Source of the DNA: a bacterium MS4
Lineage (GTDB): Bacteria > Bacillota > Clostridia > Oscillospirales > Acutalibacteraceae
Length of the DNA: 64,000 nt
Direction of reading: 5' to 3'
Assembly: GCA_000752215.1 (NCBI GenBank)
Contig: CCFG01000005.1
Span: forward strand, 185,812-249,811
In this document: positions 14,956 through 24,073 of the stretch, piece after piece
Numbering within the stretch: the first letter of the stretch is position 1
Layout of the letters: each line of letters opens with the position of its first letter
Program-made: the position numbers and the translations under genes
Notes under the pieces: model-generated
Seen by the model: only the letters and a program-made list of their open reading frames with translations
The model's database searches: none
Told to the model about the DNA's origin: nothing

Positions 14956-16353
14956 ATGATTTCCATTGAGGACGTATCTTTCGGCTACTCCGGAGAGCAC
15001 GGCACGCTTCACGATGTTACCCTGAAAATACGGGACGGCGAGTGTATTCTGCTCTGCGGAGAATCGGGATGCGGAAAAACGACGGTCACCAAGCTGATGA
15101 ACGGGCTGGTCCCGCATTTTACAGACGGCTGCGCGCTGGAAGGCAGAGTATCCGCCGAAGGCCTTGCGGTGGCCGAAACAGAGCTTTACGAGCTTGCAAA
15201 GCGGGTGGGCTCTGTTTTTCAGAACCCCAAAAGCCAGTTTTTCAACCTTGATTCCGACAGCGAGCTGGCTTTCGGTCTGGAAAATCAGGGAGCCGCGCCG
15301 GATTTCATACGAACACGGCTGAAGGAAACCGTCCGGAACCTGCGGATGGAAGCCCTTCAGGGCAGAAGCATCTTCTCGATGTCGGGAGGGGAAAAGCAAA
15401 TGCTGGCCTTCGCCTCCGTTTACGCCATGGACCCGGCGGTGTTCGTGCTGGACGAACCGACCGCGAACCTTGACGAGGATGCGGTCAAACGCCTGCGGGA
15501 GCAGCTTCGGTTTTTAAAGCGGCAGGGCCATACCGTGGTCATTGCCGAGCACCGCCTGTGGTTTCTGGACGGCCTGATCGACCGGGCGGTTTTCCTGAAA
15601 AACGGGAGAATTGAGCGGAGCTTTTCCGGCGGGGAATTTTTTTCCCTGCCGGAAAGGGAACGGATCGATATGGGACTGAGGGCGCTGACGCCGCCGGACG
15701 GTGCGCTGCCCCCCGCCCTGCCCTGCGGCGCGGCGCGGGGGCTGTCGGTGGAAGGGCTTGCCTGCGGCTTTGGAAAAGGCGAGCCGGTGCTCCGGGCGCT
15801 TTCCTTTTCAGCGATCCCCGGGGAAATTCTGGCGGTCTCCGGAAAAAACGGAATCGGCAAAACCACCTTGACCCGGTGCCTGTGCGGACTGATGCGCGAA
15901 CGCGCGGGAACCGTGCGGCTGAACGGCAGGCGGCTGAACCGGAAACAGCGGGCGAAAGCCGCCTTCTGCGTCATGCAGGACGTGAATCACCAGCTTTTTT
16001 CGGACAGCGTATTTGGAGAGTGCCTGCTGGCTGCCCCGGGATGCACAGACGAGCGGGTAAAGGAAGTCCTGAACCGGTTTGACCTGCTGCCGTTTCAGGA
16101 AAAGCATCCGATGGCGCTTTCCGGCGGACAGAAGCAGCGGCTCGCCATAGCGACCGCCGTGCTTTCCGGCAAAGAGCTTCTGATCTTCGACGAGCCCACC
16201 AGCGGACTGGATTACGCGCACATGATGGAGGTGTCGTCCGTTGTCAGGCGATTGGCAGACGAAGGGCGCGTCGTACTCATCGTGACCCACGACAGAGAAT
16301 TTCTCCGCTGCGCCTGTGACAGGGAGCTGGAACTCAGGGAGGAGGGCTTATAA
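14956..16353 (+). CDS. ECF transporter fused double ATPase (A1-A2)
   Basis: 465 aa with two complete ABC nucleotide-binding domains in tandem. Domain 1 (~1-230): Walker A GESGCGKTT, signature SMSGGEKQM, Walker B VFVLDEPTAN, switch EHR. Domain 2 (~255-465): Walker A GKNGIGKTT, signature ALSGGQKQR, Walker B LLIFDEPTSG, switch THD. This single-chain form replaces the usual EcfA1/EcfA2 pair. GAAAGGAGG precedes the ATG. It powers the importer with the S and T proteins just upstream. Confidence 0.92.
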   Translation: MISIEDVSFGYSGEHGTLHDVTLKIRDGECILLCGESGCGKTTVTKLMNGLVPHFTDGCALEGRVSAEGLAVAETELYELAKRVGSVFQNPKSQFFNLDSDSELAFGLENQGAAPDFIRTRLKETVRNLRMEALQGRSIFSMSGGEKQMLAFASVYAMDPAVFVLDEPTANLDEDAVKRLREQLRFLKRQGHTVVIAEHRLWFLDGLIDRAVFLKNGRIERSFSGGEFFSLPERERIDMGLRALTPPDGALPPALPCGAARGLSVEGLACGFGKGEPVLRALSFSAIPGEILAVSGKNGIGKTTLTRCLCGLMRERAGTVRLNGRRLNRKQRAKAAFCVMQDVNHQLFSDSVFGECLLAAPGCTDERVKEVLNRFDLLPFQEKHPMALSGGQKQRLAIATAVLSGKELLIFDEPTSGLDYAHMMEVSSVVRRLADEGRVVLIVTHDREFLRCACDRELELREEGL

Positions 16354-16354
16354 A

Positions 16355-17308
16355 ATGCTGGAAGACCGGATTCTGAAAAGCAGCCGGCTGGTGCTGCTGG
16401 CCCAAAGCGACGGGTGCTGCGTCTATCAGATGAAGAACGGGACCGGGGACGGCACCATGACTGTTTACGATATTTTCCCCGGCGTCATGCTGGCCTACAA
16501 CGACTATCATATGGAGAACTGCCTTTCGGAATTTCAGACGGCGGAGGACCTGCTTTGCATCGACCACTGCCGGGAGGGGCGGCTGGAATACCCCTCAAAG
16601 GATGCCGCCTATTCCTACGTGGAGTCGGGCGATCTGAAAATTGACCGCAGGCTCAAGCATACCGGCCACTTTTCGTTTCCGCTCTCTCATTATCACGGAA
16701 TCACGGTCTCCTTTCAGCTTTCGGAAGCCGCCCGCGCCCTGCCGGAGGAGTTCCGGGACTTTCCCGTGGACCTGTACGGAATCCAGCGTAAATTCTGTGC
16801 CGGAAGCAACCCGATGGTCCTGCACGGCGCGCCTTCCATCGACCATATTTTTGACGAGCTGTACGCCGTTCCCGAAAAAATTAAACGGGCCTATTTTAAA
16901 ATCAAGGTTCTGGAGCTGCTGTTGTATCTGGACGCTCTGGAGCTTCCGAAAAGCCGGGAAGAGCGGCCTTATTTTTATAAGTCCCAGGTGGAGAAAATCA
17001 AGTCCATGCGCGCCCTGATGGCGGAGCATCCGGAACGGCACTATACCATGGAGGAGCTCTCCGCACGGTTCAACATCCCGCTGACGCCGATGAAAAGCTG
17101 CTTCAAAAGCGTGTACGGCAGCCCGATCAGCACCTATATGCGCGTTTTCCGTATGAACCGTGCCGCGGTGCTTCTGCGGCAGGAAAGGGGTACCGGAATC
17201 GCCGAAATCGCCGGGCGGATCGGCTACGACAGCCCCAGTAAATTTGCGGCCGCCTTTAAGGATGTGATTGGCAAAACGCCGCTGGAGTACCGCAGAAACC
17301 TTCGTTAG
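16355..17308 (+). CDS. AraC-family transcriptional regulator
   Basis: 317 aa. The C-terminal ~100 residues are the double-HTH AraC domain (YTMEELSARFNIPLTPMKSCFKSVYGSPISTYMRVFRMNRAAVLLR.. IGYDSPSKFAAAFKDVIGKTPLEYR). The N-terminal ~210 residues are a sensor region with DHCREGRLE and FPLSHYHGITV, shared with the AraC protein at 27964, so the two are paralogs. GGAGGAGG precedes the ATG at 16355, one base after the ECF ATPase stop. Family members of this type (PchR/YbtA-like) sense siderophore or metal ligands and activate transporter genes; this fits the next two genes. Confidence 0.88.
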   Translation: MLEDRILKSSRLVLLAQSDGCCVYQMKNGTGDGTMTVYDIFPGVMLAYNDYHMENCLSEFQTAEDLLCIDHCREGRLEYPSKDAAYSYVESGDLKIDRRLKHTGHFSFPLSHYHGITVSFQLSEAARALPEEFRDFPVDLYGIQRKFCAGSNPMVLHGAPSIDHIFDELYAVPEKIKRAYFKIKVLELLLYLDALELPKSREERPYFYKSQVEKIKSMRALMAEHPERHYTMEELSARFNIPLTPMKSCFKSVYGSPISTYMRVFRMNRAAVLLRQERGTGIAEIAGRIGYDSPSKFAAAFKDVIGKTPLEYRRNLR

Positions 17309-17393
17309 CCCGACCGGTGTACGAAAAAATGGTCCATCCGGGCCGGTATCGTCCTTACGGAGCGGAAAAAGCAGTCGGAATCTCTTATGATAT

Positions 17394-17421
17394 GGGTGGC
17401 CGGAAACCGGCCGCCCAATTT
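17394..17421 (+). terminator. Hairpin with T-run in front of the ABC exporter pair
   Basis: GGGTGGCCGG (17394-17403), AAA, CCGGCCGCCC (17407-17416), then AATTTTT. One G-T pair in a 10-bp stem. It ends the araC transcript or acts as an attenuator just 20 bp before the ABC gene start, whose AGGAGG follows directly. Confidence 0.7.
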
Positions 17422-17440
17422 TTATACAGGAGGAATTCAC

Positions 17441-19216
17441 TTGAAAAAGAAAAGCTGGTTTTCCAGTTTACTGTCCTTTGCGGCGTACTGCAAGGGAAAA
17501 ATCCTCGCTTCCGTGATCTTTTCCGTAATCAGCGTTACGGCGGGGCTGATACCCTATCTGAGTGTTTATAAAATTCTGGAGGCGTTTATTCAAAATCGAA
17601 TCGATACGGAAACGATTTTTACATGGTCGGGTATCGCTGCCGGAGCGTATCTGATCAAGACGCTGTTTTTCGGGATTTCCACGGCGCTGTCCCATATCAG
17701 CGCGTATGTCATCCTGGAAAAGCTGCGGCTTCTTGTGGCGGACAAATTCCTGCGCGCGCCGCTCGGAGAGGTCACCGCCAAGCCCATCGGGGAGATCAAG
17801 AACATGATCGTAGACAAAATTGAAAGCATCGAGCCGCCGCTGGCGCATGTGATCCCCGAGGCGTCAGGCAACCTGGTGCTCCCCCTGATCAGCATCCTCA
17901 TCCTTGCCGCAATCGACTGGAGGATGGCGCTCGCGTCGCTGGTCACGGTTCCCCTGACCATGATCCCCTTTTCCATGCTGATGAAAAGCAGCGGGAACAA
18001 CTACGAAAAGTATATGAAATCCAGCAACACCGTCAGCAGCGTGATCGTCGAATACATCGAAGGCATCCAGGTCATTAAGACGTTCGGGCAGACGGGCAGG
18101 TCGTATGAGAAATTTTCAAACGCGATTGTGGACTACCGGAGGTTTATCCTCGACTGGATGTCTTCAACCTGGGTCACCATGAAGCTCTGCGTCGCGCTGT
18201 TCCCGTCCACGCTGCTGGGCGCGCTCCCCGTGGGTTTACTGCTTTGCGCAAAGGGGGCCCTCACTCCGGCGGAGCTGTGCCTTTGCATCATGATCGCCAT
18301 GTCCATGGTCGGCTCGCTTGCCCATTTGGAGGTGTTTATGAACGAAATCAAGCAGATGGGCTTCATCATCCATGACACTCAGAGCTTTCTGGATATGCCG
18401 GAGCTTCCGCAGCCGGCAGGGCCCGCCCCGCTGAACGGCTTTGACGTCCGGCTTTCCGGCGTCCGGTTTTCCTATACCGGAAAGGAAAAGGACGAGGTGC
18501 TGCACGGAATCGACCTGCATTTGCCGCAGGGCGGCTTTACCGCGCTGGTCGGGCCGTCGGGCGGCGGCAAATCCACAGTGGCGAAGCTGATCGCCCGCTT
18601 CTGGGACGTTACGGGAGGGAGCATTACCATCGGCGGCACCGACATCAGGGATATGCCGCTTTCGCAGCTTTCGTCGCTTGTCAGCTTCGTGACGCAGGAC
18701 AATTATCTGTTCCAGTGTTCCCTGCTGGAAAACATCCGCATTGGGAATCCCGGCGCGACGGACGGGGAGGTCCGGGCGGCGGCGAAGGCGGCGCAGTGCG
18801 ACGGGTTTATTTCAAAGCTTGAAAACGGCTACGACACGCCGGCGGGGGAAGCCGGGAACCGCCTTTCCGGTGGCGAAAAGCAGCGGATCGCCATTGCGCG
18901 GATGATTTTGAAAAATGCGCCCATCGTGATTCTGGACGAGGCCACGGCCTTTACGGACCCGGAAAACGAGGATAAAATGCAGCGCTCGATTTCCAAACTG
19001 ACCAAAGGAAAAACGCTGCTTGTCATCGCCCACAGGCTTTCCACGATTAAAAACGCGGATAACATCGTTGTTTTAAAAGATGGGGGTATCCTCGCACAGG
19101 GCAGACAGGAAGAGCTGCTGAACGGCTGCCCGCTTTACCGGGAAATGTGGAAAGCGCATATCGGCGCCAAGGCATGGACCGTTTCGCAGAGAAAGGAGGC
19201 GGGCACTCATGTTTAA
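17441..19216 (+). CDS. ABC half-exporter 1 (YbtP/IrtA-like)
   Basis: 591-aa fused permease-ATPase. The N-terminal ~320 residues contain six membrane helices; the C-terminal ATPase has Walker A GPSGGGKST, Q-loop FVTQDNYLF, signature LSGGEKQR, Walker B IVILDEATA and switch AHR. The start is a TTG with AGGAGG 7 bp upstream. It overlaps the next half-exporter gene, so they probably form a heterodimer. Exporter-fold pairs of this kind (YbtPQ, IrtAB) can import metallophores, so direction of transport is open. Confidence 0.88.
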   Translation: MKKKSWFSSLLSFAAYCKGKILASVIFSVISVTAGLIPYLSVYKILEAFIQNRIDTETIFTWSGIAAGAYLIKTLFFGISTALSHISAYVILEKLRLLVADKFLRAPLGEVTAKPIGEIKNMIVDKIESIEPPLAHVIPEASGNLVLPLISILILAAIDWRMALASLVTVPLTMIPFSMLMKSSGNNYEKYMKSSNTVSSVIVEYIEGIQVIKTFGQTGRSYEKFSNAIVDYRRFILDWMSSTWVTMKLCVALFPSTLLGALPVGLLLCAKGALTPAELCLCIMIAMSMVGSLAHLEVFMNEIKQMGFIIHDTQSFLDMPELPQPAGPAPLNGFDVRLSGVRFSYTGKEKDEVLHGIDLHLPQGGFTALVGPSGGGKSTVAKLIARFWDVTGGSITIGGTDIRDMPLSQLSSLVSFVTQDNYLFQCSLLENIRIGNPGATDGEVRAAAKAAQCDGFISKLENGYDTPAGEAGNRLSGGEKQRIAIARMILKNAPIVILDEATAFTDPENEDKMQRSISKLTKGKTLLVIAHRLSTIKNADNIVVLKDGGILAQGRQEELLNGCPLYREMWKAHIGAKAWTVSQRKEAGTHV

Positions 19217-20957
19217 GAGCATTCAAAGAATCATCCGCTGGTGCGGCGAGCTGAAGGGGCGCTTATACGCCGGCTTCGCGGTTTCGCTGTTTTCCACCTG
19301 GTTTTCCGCCGCGCCCGTCATGATCGCGGCCTATACGATCGGCCTGCTGATCGACGAAGCGCGGGGCGGCCCGGAATTCGACGAAAACTGGGTCTGGCTT
19401 TCTCTGGTCCTGATCGTCGTCTTCGTATTTTTGCGGTTCCTGTTTGACTATCTGCGCGCGAAATTTCAGGAAAGCATCAGCTACGAGCTTGCCGCGAGGG
19501 ACCGCCTCGCCGTAGGAAGCATCCTAAAGCGCGTCTCGCTGGGATATTTCCAGAAGGTCAGCACGGGAGAAATCCTGAACGCGGTCACGACCGGCCTGAA
19601 CACGCTGGAAAATATGGGCATCCGCATGATCGACACGATGGTCGGCGGTTACCTCAACTGCCTTTGCATCTTTCTCTGCCTTGCGGTTTTCAACCCGCTT
19701 GTCTCTCTGATCGCTGTTGCCGGGGTCGCGCTCTCTTTTCTGTTTTTACTCGGCATTTCCCATTACAGCGTGAAAAACGCGCCCGCCGCAGCCACGGCGG
19801 ACCGGGATATGGCGACTGCCGCCGTGGAATACGCGAGAGGGCTTTCCGTGGTAAAATCTTTCGGGCAGGGCGGGGCGGCGCTGGCCTCCATGAAAAAGGC
19901 CTGCGGCGACAGCAAGCGGGTCCGGCTCAAAATCGAGTGCGGGTTCATCCCCAACAACTGCGGGCATCTGCTGGCGCTGCGGCTGGCGTCGGCCGCTCTG
20001 GTCCTTTCCTCCGCCTATCTGGGGATGAGCGGACAGATGCCGCTTTCCGTCATGCTGATGTTCTGCCTGTTTTCCTTTACCCTTTTCGGCGGGGTGGAGC
20101 CGATCGCCGACACAGCGCACATTCTCGGCGTGATCGACGAGGCGATGGACCAGCTCGACAGGCTGAAAACGGAGGAATACATAGACGAAGCAGGCAAAGA
20201 TATCCGGCTGAAAAGCTTCGATATCGGCTTTCACGACGTTTCCTTCGGCTATGACAGCAGAAAGGTACTCGAACACGTGTCGTTTACAATTCCGCAGAAT
20301 ACCATGACCGCCATTGTGGGCCCTTCCGGCGGCGGCAAGACGACGGTGTGCAATCTGCTCGCCCGGTTTTACGACGTGTGGAGCGGCAGCGTTACGATAG
20401 GCGGCCGCGACGTGCGTGAGTTTACGTGCGACAGCCTGCTTTCCAATATTTCCATGGTGTTCCAGAACGTCTATCTGTTCCATGACACCATCCGGAAAAA
20501 CATCTGCTTCGGCAAACCCGACGCCACCGAGGAAGAAATGGTGGAAGCGGCAAAGGCAGCCTGCTGCCATGAGTTTATTTCCGCGCTGCCCGACGGGTAC
20601 GACACGGTTGTCGGCGAGGGCGGCTCCACGCTTTCTGGCGGGGAAAAACAGCGCGTTTCGATTGCCAGAGCCATCCTGAAAAACGCGCCGGTCGTTATTC
20701 TCGACGAGGCGACCGCCAGCGTGGACCCGGAAAACGAGCACCTGATCCAGCAGGCCATCTCCAGCCTGACCCGGGGAAAGACCATCATCGTGATCGCCCA
20801 CCGGCTGGCCACCATTGAAAACGCTGACCAGATTCTGGTGATCGACAACGGGCGTGTGGCCCAGAGAGGAACACATGCCGAGCTGATGGCTCAGGACGGG
20901 ATTTACCGGAACTTTGTCTCCATCCGTCAATCGGCGGAAGGGTGGAAAATCACCTGA
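19209..20957 (+). CDS. ABC half-exporter 2 (YbtQ/IrtB-like)
   Basis: 582-aa permease-ATPase with six N-terminal membrane helices and a C-terminal ATPase: GPSGGGKTT, NVYLF Q-loop, signature LSGGEKQR, Walker B VVILDEATASVDPEN, switch AHR. Starts 8 bp inside the previous gene with GGAGGCGGG upstream, so the pair is translationally coupled. It is closest in architecture to the ABC protein at 22325 of the mirror module. Likely heterodimer partner of the preceding protein. Confidence 0.88.
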   Translation: MFKSIQRIIRWCGELKGRLYAGFAVSLFSTWFSAAPVMIAAYTIGLLIDEARGGPEFDENWVWLSLVLIVVFVFLRFLFDYLRAKFQESISYELAARDRLAVGSILKRVSLGYFQKVSTGEILNAVTTGLNTLENMGIRMIDTMVGGYLNCLCIFLCLAVFNPLVSLIAVAGVALSFLFLLGISHYSVKNAPAAATADRDMATAAVEYARGLSVVKSFGQGGAALASMKKACGDSKRVRLKIECGFIPNNCGHLLALRLASAALVLSSAYLGMSGQMPLSVMLMFCLFSFTLFGGVEPIADTAHILGVIDEAMDQLDRLKTEEYIDEAGKDIRLKSFDIGFHDVSFGYDSRKVLEHVSFTIPQNTMTAIVGPSGGGKTTVCNLLARFYDVWSGSVTIGGRDVREFTCDSLLSNISMVFQNVYLFHDTIRKNICFGKPDATEEEMVEAAKAACCHEFISALPDGYDTVVGEGGSTLSGGEKQRVSIARAILKNAPVVILDEATASVDPENEHLIQQAISSLTRGKTIIVIAHRLATIENADQILVIDNGRVAQRGTHAELMAQDGIYRNFVSIRQSAEGWKIT

Positions 20958-21079
20958 ACCGGGCAGAAACACAGCCGGTTGTAAAAACGCCTGATATTGC
21001 ATTCTTCCGTATTTTTTGATATCATTATTTTCAAATATGAAAACGATTGTGCCCATTTCAAAGACAAGGTTGGAATCCT

Positions 21080-21844
21080 ATGCGAATCATCATCTCTCCC
21101 GCAAAGAAAATGAATGTGGACACCGACAGCCTGCCCTGTGAAAGCCTGCCGCAGTTTTTGCCGGAGGCGGAAGCACTGCTTTCCGCCCTGCGGGGCATGG
21201 ACTGCGCCGGGCTGAGGCGTCTGTGGCGCTGTAACGATTCGATCGCCGCGCTCAACTACAGGCGGGTGCAGACGATGGACCTGTATGAAAACCTGACTCC
21301 CGCTATTCTCTCTTACGAGGGAATCCAGTACCAGTACATGGCCCCCGGCGTATTTGAGGACAAACAGTTTGCATACATCCAGGAGCATCTGCGCATCCTG
21401 TCGGGATTCTATGGTCTCCTGCGCCCCTTCGACGGGGTGACGCCCTACCGTCTGGAAATGCAGGCGAAGCTGTCCGTGAACGGAAAGAAAGACCTCTATG
21501 CCTTCTGGGGAGAGAAACCGGCGCACCGGCTTTGTTCGGAGACCGGGTTTATCCTGAATCTGGCCTCCCAGGAATACAGCAAAGCGGTTTCGCGGCATCT
21601 GCCGAAATCGGTCCGCTTTCTCACCTGCACCTTTGGGGAATTCACAGAGGGAAAGGTCATCGAAAAGGGCACCCTGTGCAAGATGGCCCGCGGGGAGATG
21701 GTCCGTTGGCTCGCGGAAAATGCCATAACCGACGCCGGCGGCGTCAAGGATTTTGACCGTCTTGGATATACTTATCATAACAATCTTTCCACGGACGATC
21801 ATTTCGTATTTATCAAAAAGAAAACACAACGGAGTTTCATATGA
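21080..21844 (+). CDS. yaaA: YaaA family peroxide-stress protein
   Basis: 254-aa DUF328/UPF0246 protein starting MRIIISPAKKMN, the family signature. In E. coli YaaA lowers free intracellular iron during peroxide stress and has a DNA-binding fold. The ATG at 21080 is preferred to an in-frame ATG at 21047, because the family N-terminus begins there and AAGGTTGGA precedes it. Its presence at the end of a putative metal-regulated operon is consistent with iron control. It overlaps the PDF-like gene by ATGA. Confidence 0.88.
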   Translation: MRIIISPAKKMNVDTDSLPCESLPQFLPEAEALLSALRGMDCAGLRRLWRCNDSIAALNYRRVQTMDLYENLTPAILSYEGIQYQYMAPGVFEDKQFAYIQEHLRILSGFYGLLRPFDGVTPYRLEMQAKLSVNGKKDLYAFWGEKPAHRLCSETGFILNLASQEYSKAVSRHLPKSVRFLTCTFGEFTEGKVIEKGTLCKMARGEMVRWLAENAITDAGGVKDFDRLGYTYHNNLSTDDHFVFIKKKTQRSFI

Positions 21845-22251
21845 TAAAACCAATTTGTAAAGATACTATTTTTCTGAGCCGGAAGTCGGTTCCGGCGACG
21901 AAAGCCGACCTGCCGGTCGTCGATGATTTGCTGGACACCCTGAGGGCCAACGCGGCGGGATGCGTCGGCATGGCGGCAAATATGATCGGCGTCAACAAAC
22001 GCGTTATCGCGTTCAGCCTTGGCCCTGTGAACATTCCGATGATCAATCCGGTCATTGCAAAGCGCGCCGAACCGTATGAAACGGAAGAGGGCTGCCTGTC
22101 GCTGACCGGCGTGCGGAAAACCACCCGGTTCCGGTCCATTGAAGTGGAGTTCCTTGACCGGAGCTTCAAACCTCAAAAACAGACCTTCACCGGATGGACG
22201 GCGCAGATTATTCAGCATGAAATCGATCACTGCGAGGGAATCCTGATTTAA
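21841..22251 (+). CDS. Peptide-deformylase-like protein with altered motif I
   Basis: 136 aa. Motif II EGCLS (Cys85) and motif III QHEIDH (His126, Glu127, His130) keep the metal ligands and catalytic Glu. Motif I reads VGMAANMIG, with Met48 where canonical deformylases have the oxyanion-hole Gln (GGGLAANQVG in the second copy at 39803). It is shorter than the canonical enzyme and may be a low-activity or re-purposed metalloprotein. Translationally coupled to yaaA by ATGA overlap and ends the island's plus-strand operon. Confidence 0.82.
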   Translation: MIKPICKDTIFLSRKSVPATKADLPVVDDLLDTLRANAAGCVGMAANMIGVNKRVIAFSLGPVNIPMINPVIAKRAEPYETEEGCLSLTGVRKTTRFRSIEVEFLDRSFKPQKQTFTGWTAQIIQHEIDHCEGILI

Positions 22252-22257
22252 AATACT

Positions 22258-22292
22258 ACAGGGATATGGAGTGACTCCATATCCCTGTTTTT
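22258..22292. terminator. Bidirectional terminator where the two modules meet
   Basis: ACAGGGATATGGAGT (22258-22272) pairs perfectly with ACTCCATATCCCTGT (22274-22288), followed by TTTTT. It lies between the convergent plus-strand (PDF-like) and minus-strand (ABC) units. Confidence 0.85.
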
Positions 22293-22324
22293 ATGAATAA
22301 CACCCAAAAAATCCACAGTTCCCG

Positions 22325-24058
22325 TCAGGCCAGCTTCCAGCCGATCGCCTCTCTGCGGGCATTGAGAAATTCGGAATAGATGCCGGGCTGCCCCGCCAGT
22401 TCCTTATGAGTTCCCCTCTGTACGATTTTCCCGCCGTCCAGAACCAGAATCTGCTCGGCCTTCTCCACCGTTTTCAGGCGGTGCGCAATCATGATAATCG
22501 TTTTGTTGTGCGTCAGCGCGTCGATGGCTTTCTGCAGCTCGGCCTCGTTTTCCGGGTCTACGTTGGCGGTCGCCTCGTCCAGAATGACGATCGGCGCGTC
22601 CTTCAGCATGGCCCTGGCGATGGAAATCCGCTGCTTCTCCCCGCCCGAAAGGGAGCAGCCACCCTCGCCGACCATGGAACCGTAGCCCTGCGGGAGCGCG
22701 GAAATGAACTCGTCACAGCAGGCCGCTTTCGCTGCGGTGACCACCTGTTCCTGCGTCGCGTCCGGCTTTCCGAATTTGATATTATTTTCAATCGTATCGT
22801 TAAAAAGGTAGACGTCCTGAAAGACCATGGCGATATTTCTCATCAGGCTGTCCAGCTTATATTCCCGCACATCGTGGCCGCCGACGGTGATGGAGCCGCT
22901 GTCCACATCCCAGAAACGGGCGATCAGGCTGCACAGCGTGGTTTTTCCGCCGCCGGACGGGCCGACGACCGCCGTCGTGGTTTTTTCCGGGATGGTCAGG
23001 CTGACGCCGTCCAGAACCTTCCGGTCCCCATAGGAAAAGCCGACGTCCCGGAACACGATGCCGGAGGCTTTCGGGGCCAGCTCCCTGCCCTCGGTATCCA
23101 TCGTCGGCGTATCGTCAACGGAATTGGCCTTTTCCATAGAGGCATCCATCATCTGCAGCACGGAGGCCATATTTCCGGCGGATTCCAGCTCGCTGTAAAC
23201 CATAAAGGAGGCGATAAGCAGCAGCAGGCAGTTTACCAGCGGCAGTTCCCCGTTCAGGTAGAACGCCAGCGTAGCGGTCAGGATGGCGATGCTCGCGACG
23301 CGGATCACCGCCCCCTTCAGGATATCCCACGGAATGACGTTCCGCGTAACCGCCAGATTCCGGGCACAGCTTTCATCAATGGATTTGCGAATTTCCTGAT
23401 CGCCGTCGTTTTCCAGCCCAAAGGCTTTGACCACGCTCATGCCCTGTAGGTATTCCATCACGGCGGAAACCAGGCTTTCCTGTGCCCTCTGGCGTTTCGG
23501 AAAGCTTTTTGAAACACCGCGCTGCGCCGCCTCGGTCGCCAGCAGATAGACGGCCATGCCCGCTAAAACAATCAGCCCGATGCGCCGGTCGATCACGCAC
23601 ATGCCGAGACCCAGCGCGACGGAGGTGAGAAGCCCGCCCAGAATGCTCACCATGCACCGGGCGGCGGAGTTTTCCACATCCCCCAACGTTGTGGTGACCA
23701 CCCCGGTAATATTGCCAAGGCTGTTTTGATTGAAATACCCCATTGGGATATAGCGCAGGCGGTCCCCGATATGGATACGTTTATCCGATACCATAAAATA
23801 GCCGATCTGCGTCTGCTGCATATTGGAGAAGAAGGAAGCGGCGGCTTTTCCAGCGATCGAGACCAGCATGACGACCAGCGCGGTCCAAGCGGTTTTCGCG
23901 TCCCGGTTTCCCGTTGTCAGCGCCTGCAGCACCAAAAGCAGCGCATAAAACTGCAGCGCGGAGAATGCCGAGCCGACAAAGGAAACCGCAATGGATCTCC
24001 ACATCTGCCCCCGGCGTTCGCCGGAAAAAGCGGCAATTTTTTGAAATACATGAAACAT
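22325..24058 (-). CDS. ABC half-exporter 3 (YbtQ-like), mirror module
   Basis: 577 aa: six membrane helices (FVGSAFSALQFYALLLVLQAL.. onward) then ATPase with GPSGGGKTT, DVYLF Q-loop, LSGGEKQR signature, VILDEATANVDPEN and AHR switch. It is 15 bp downstream of half-exporter 4 and would dimerise with it. Sequence and order match half-exporter 2 of the opposite module (both start their transcripts' second ABC gene and both end RR/QSAEGWKIT or REAIGWKLA), pointing to duplication of the pair. Last gene of the minus-strand unit. Confidence 0.88.
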   Translation of the reverse strand: MFHVFQKIAAFSGERRGQMWRSIAVSFVGSAFSALQFYALLLVLQALTTGNRDAKTAWTALVVMLVSIAGKAAASFFSNMQQTQIGYFMVSDKRIHIGDRLRYIPMGYFNQNSLGNITGVVTTTLGDVENSAARCMVSILGGLLTSVALGLGMCVIDRRIGLIVLAGMAVYLLATEAAQRGVSKSFPKRQRAQESLVSAVMEYLQGMSVVKAFGLENDGDQEIRKSIDESCARNLAVTRNVIPWDILKGAVIRVASIAILTATLAFYLNGELPLVNCLLLLIASFMVYSELESAGNMASVLQMMDASMEKANSVDDTPTMDTEGRELAPKASGIVFRDVGFSYGDRKVLDGVSLTIPEKTTTAVVGPSGGGKTTLCSLIARFWDVDSGSITVGGHDVREYKLDSLMRNIAMVFQDVYLFNDTIENNIKFGKPDATQEQVVTAAKAACCDEFISALPQGYGSMVGEGGCSLSGGEKQRISIARAMLKDAPIVILDEATANVDPENEAELQKAIDALTHNKTIIMIAHRLKTVEKAEQILVLDGGKIVQRGTHKELAGQPGIYSEFLNARREAIGWKLA

Positions 24059-24073
24059 TTTTTATCTCCTCCC

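Noticed and set aside
19746..21056. 436-aa minus-strand open frame
   Set aside because: It is the antisense shadow of ABC half-exporter 2, rich in His/Gln/Arg with no domain; the plus-strand gene has all ABC motifs.
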